The position numbers and the translations under genes were made by a program. Of a DNA stretch of 7,293 bases, positions 6,846 to 7,293 are shown in pieces. The stretch is from the NCBI GenBank assembly GCA_029263275.1, contig JAJCXU010000356.1, positions 1 through 7,293 on the forward strand, read 5' to 3'. The notes beneath the pieces are model-generated. The model saw only the letters and a program-made list of their open reading frames with translations, was not told the origin of the DNA and did no database searches. Within the stretch, counting starts at the first letter, position 1. The number at the start of each line of letters is the position of its first letter. The DNA is from Ilumatobacter sp. GTDB taxonomy: Bacteria; Actinomycetota; Acidimicrobiia; Acidimicrobiales; Ilumatobacteraceae.

Positions 6846-7293
6846 TGGGTTACTTCGAAGGTTTCCTCATCCCGCTCCGCCAGCACCGACTCTTCGGTGG
6901 CAAGCAGGTGACCACGCAGTATTCCGGTGGTCGCCGGGCCAAGAAGAAGGGCGACATGGCGTCCGATTCCCAGGGCGACGAGAAGATCCCCAAGCCCGAG
7001 CGGATGCACGGTCGTCACGTCCTCAACCGGTACGAGGACGGCATGGAGAAGTGCATCGGCTGTGAGCTGTGTGCGGGTGTCTGTCCGGCCAAGTGCATTC
7101 ACGTTCGTGGTGCCGACAACGATCCCGAGAACCCCACCTCGCCCGGCGAGCGCTTCGGGTGGATCTACGAGATCAACTACTTGCGCTGCATTCACTGCGA
7201 CCTGTGCGTCGAGGCGTGCCCGACCGAGGCCATCACCGAGTCGAAGATGTTCGAGTTCTCGTTCACCAACCGCCTCGATGCGATCTACACCAA
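6845..7293 (+). CDS. nuoI: NADH-quinone oxidoreductase subunit I, N-terminal part (runs off window)
   Basis: The gene is open from ATG 6845 to the window end, giving 149 codons without a stop. It encodes the 23-kDa ferredoxin-like subunit, which carries clusters N6a and N6b and delivers electrons toward N2. Two C-x2-C-x2-C-x3-C-P motifs are present: C70, C73, C76 and C80 ([13 protein letters not shown]) and C115, C118, C121 and C125 ([13 protein letters not shown]). The intervening [17 protein letters not shown] is typical of the family. FHGRH-like [17 protein letters not shown] precedes the first motif. A lysine/acid-rich stretch at about 30-52 lies between the N-terminal amphipathic segment and the domain and looks somewhat longer than usual. 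C84, just after the first motif (CPAKC), is an additional cysteine not needed as a ligand. The start shares a base with the nuoH stop. Confidence 0.96.
   Translation, partial: MGYFEGFLIPLRQHRLFGGKQVTTQYSGGRRAKKKGDMASDSQGDEKIPKPERMHGRHVLNRYEDGMEKCIGCELCAGVCPAKCIHVRGADNDPENPTSPGERFGWIYEINYLRCIHCDLCVEACPTEAITESKMFEFSFTNRLDAIYT

Overview
This window is an internal stretch of a respiratory complex I (NADH-quinone oxidoreductase, nuo) operon, with every gene on the + strand. In order it holds the 3' end of nuoD, a short tandem-repeat segment, a gene for an uncharacterised secreted lipoprotein, complete nuoE, nuoF, nuoG and nuoH, and the first 149 codons of nuoI. The DNA is GC-rich with strong G/C third-position preference. 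The long C-terminal tails of NuoE and NuoH, and the extra helix after the eighth NuoH membrane span, look actinobacterial. My best guess is a deep-branching actinomycete such as the Acidimicrobiia, but this rests on general resemblance and not on a search.

Layout: nuoD ends at 150. Positions 136-256 hold two 53-bp direct repeats plus 15 bp of a third. Each full repeat carries an 18-codon ORF whose start overlaps the preceding stop as ATGA. The lipoprotein gene (253-972) begins in the last such overlap. nuoE (972-1595), nuoF (1598-3061), nuoG (3058-5520), nuoH (5520-6845) and nuoI (6845 to the window end) follow with overlaps of 1 or 4 nt or a 2-nt gap. No intergenic space is large enough for an internal promoter or terminator, and no stretch over 300 bases lacks a gene.

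Function: NuoE, NuoF and NuoG form the NADH dehydrogenase module, carrying FMN and a series of iron-sulfur clusters. NuoI and NuoD carry electrons to the quinone site, which NuoH helps form at the membrane. All visible cluster ligands in NuoE, NuoG and NuoI are intact, so the enzyme is probably functional. The lipoprotein would sit on the opposite, extracytoplasmic face of the membrane.

Most of the window is ordinary core metabolism. The parts that stand out are the repeat with chained mini-ORFs at the nuoD 3' end, the lipoprotein gene inserted between nuoD and nuoE, and an apparent insertion of about 21 residues in NuoF just before the last ligand of its [4Fe-4S] cluster. I saw no mobile element, CRISPR array, RNA gene, defence system or biosynthetic cluster.
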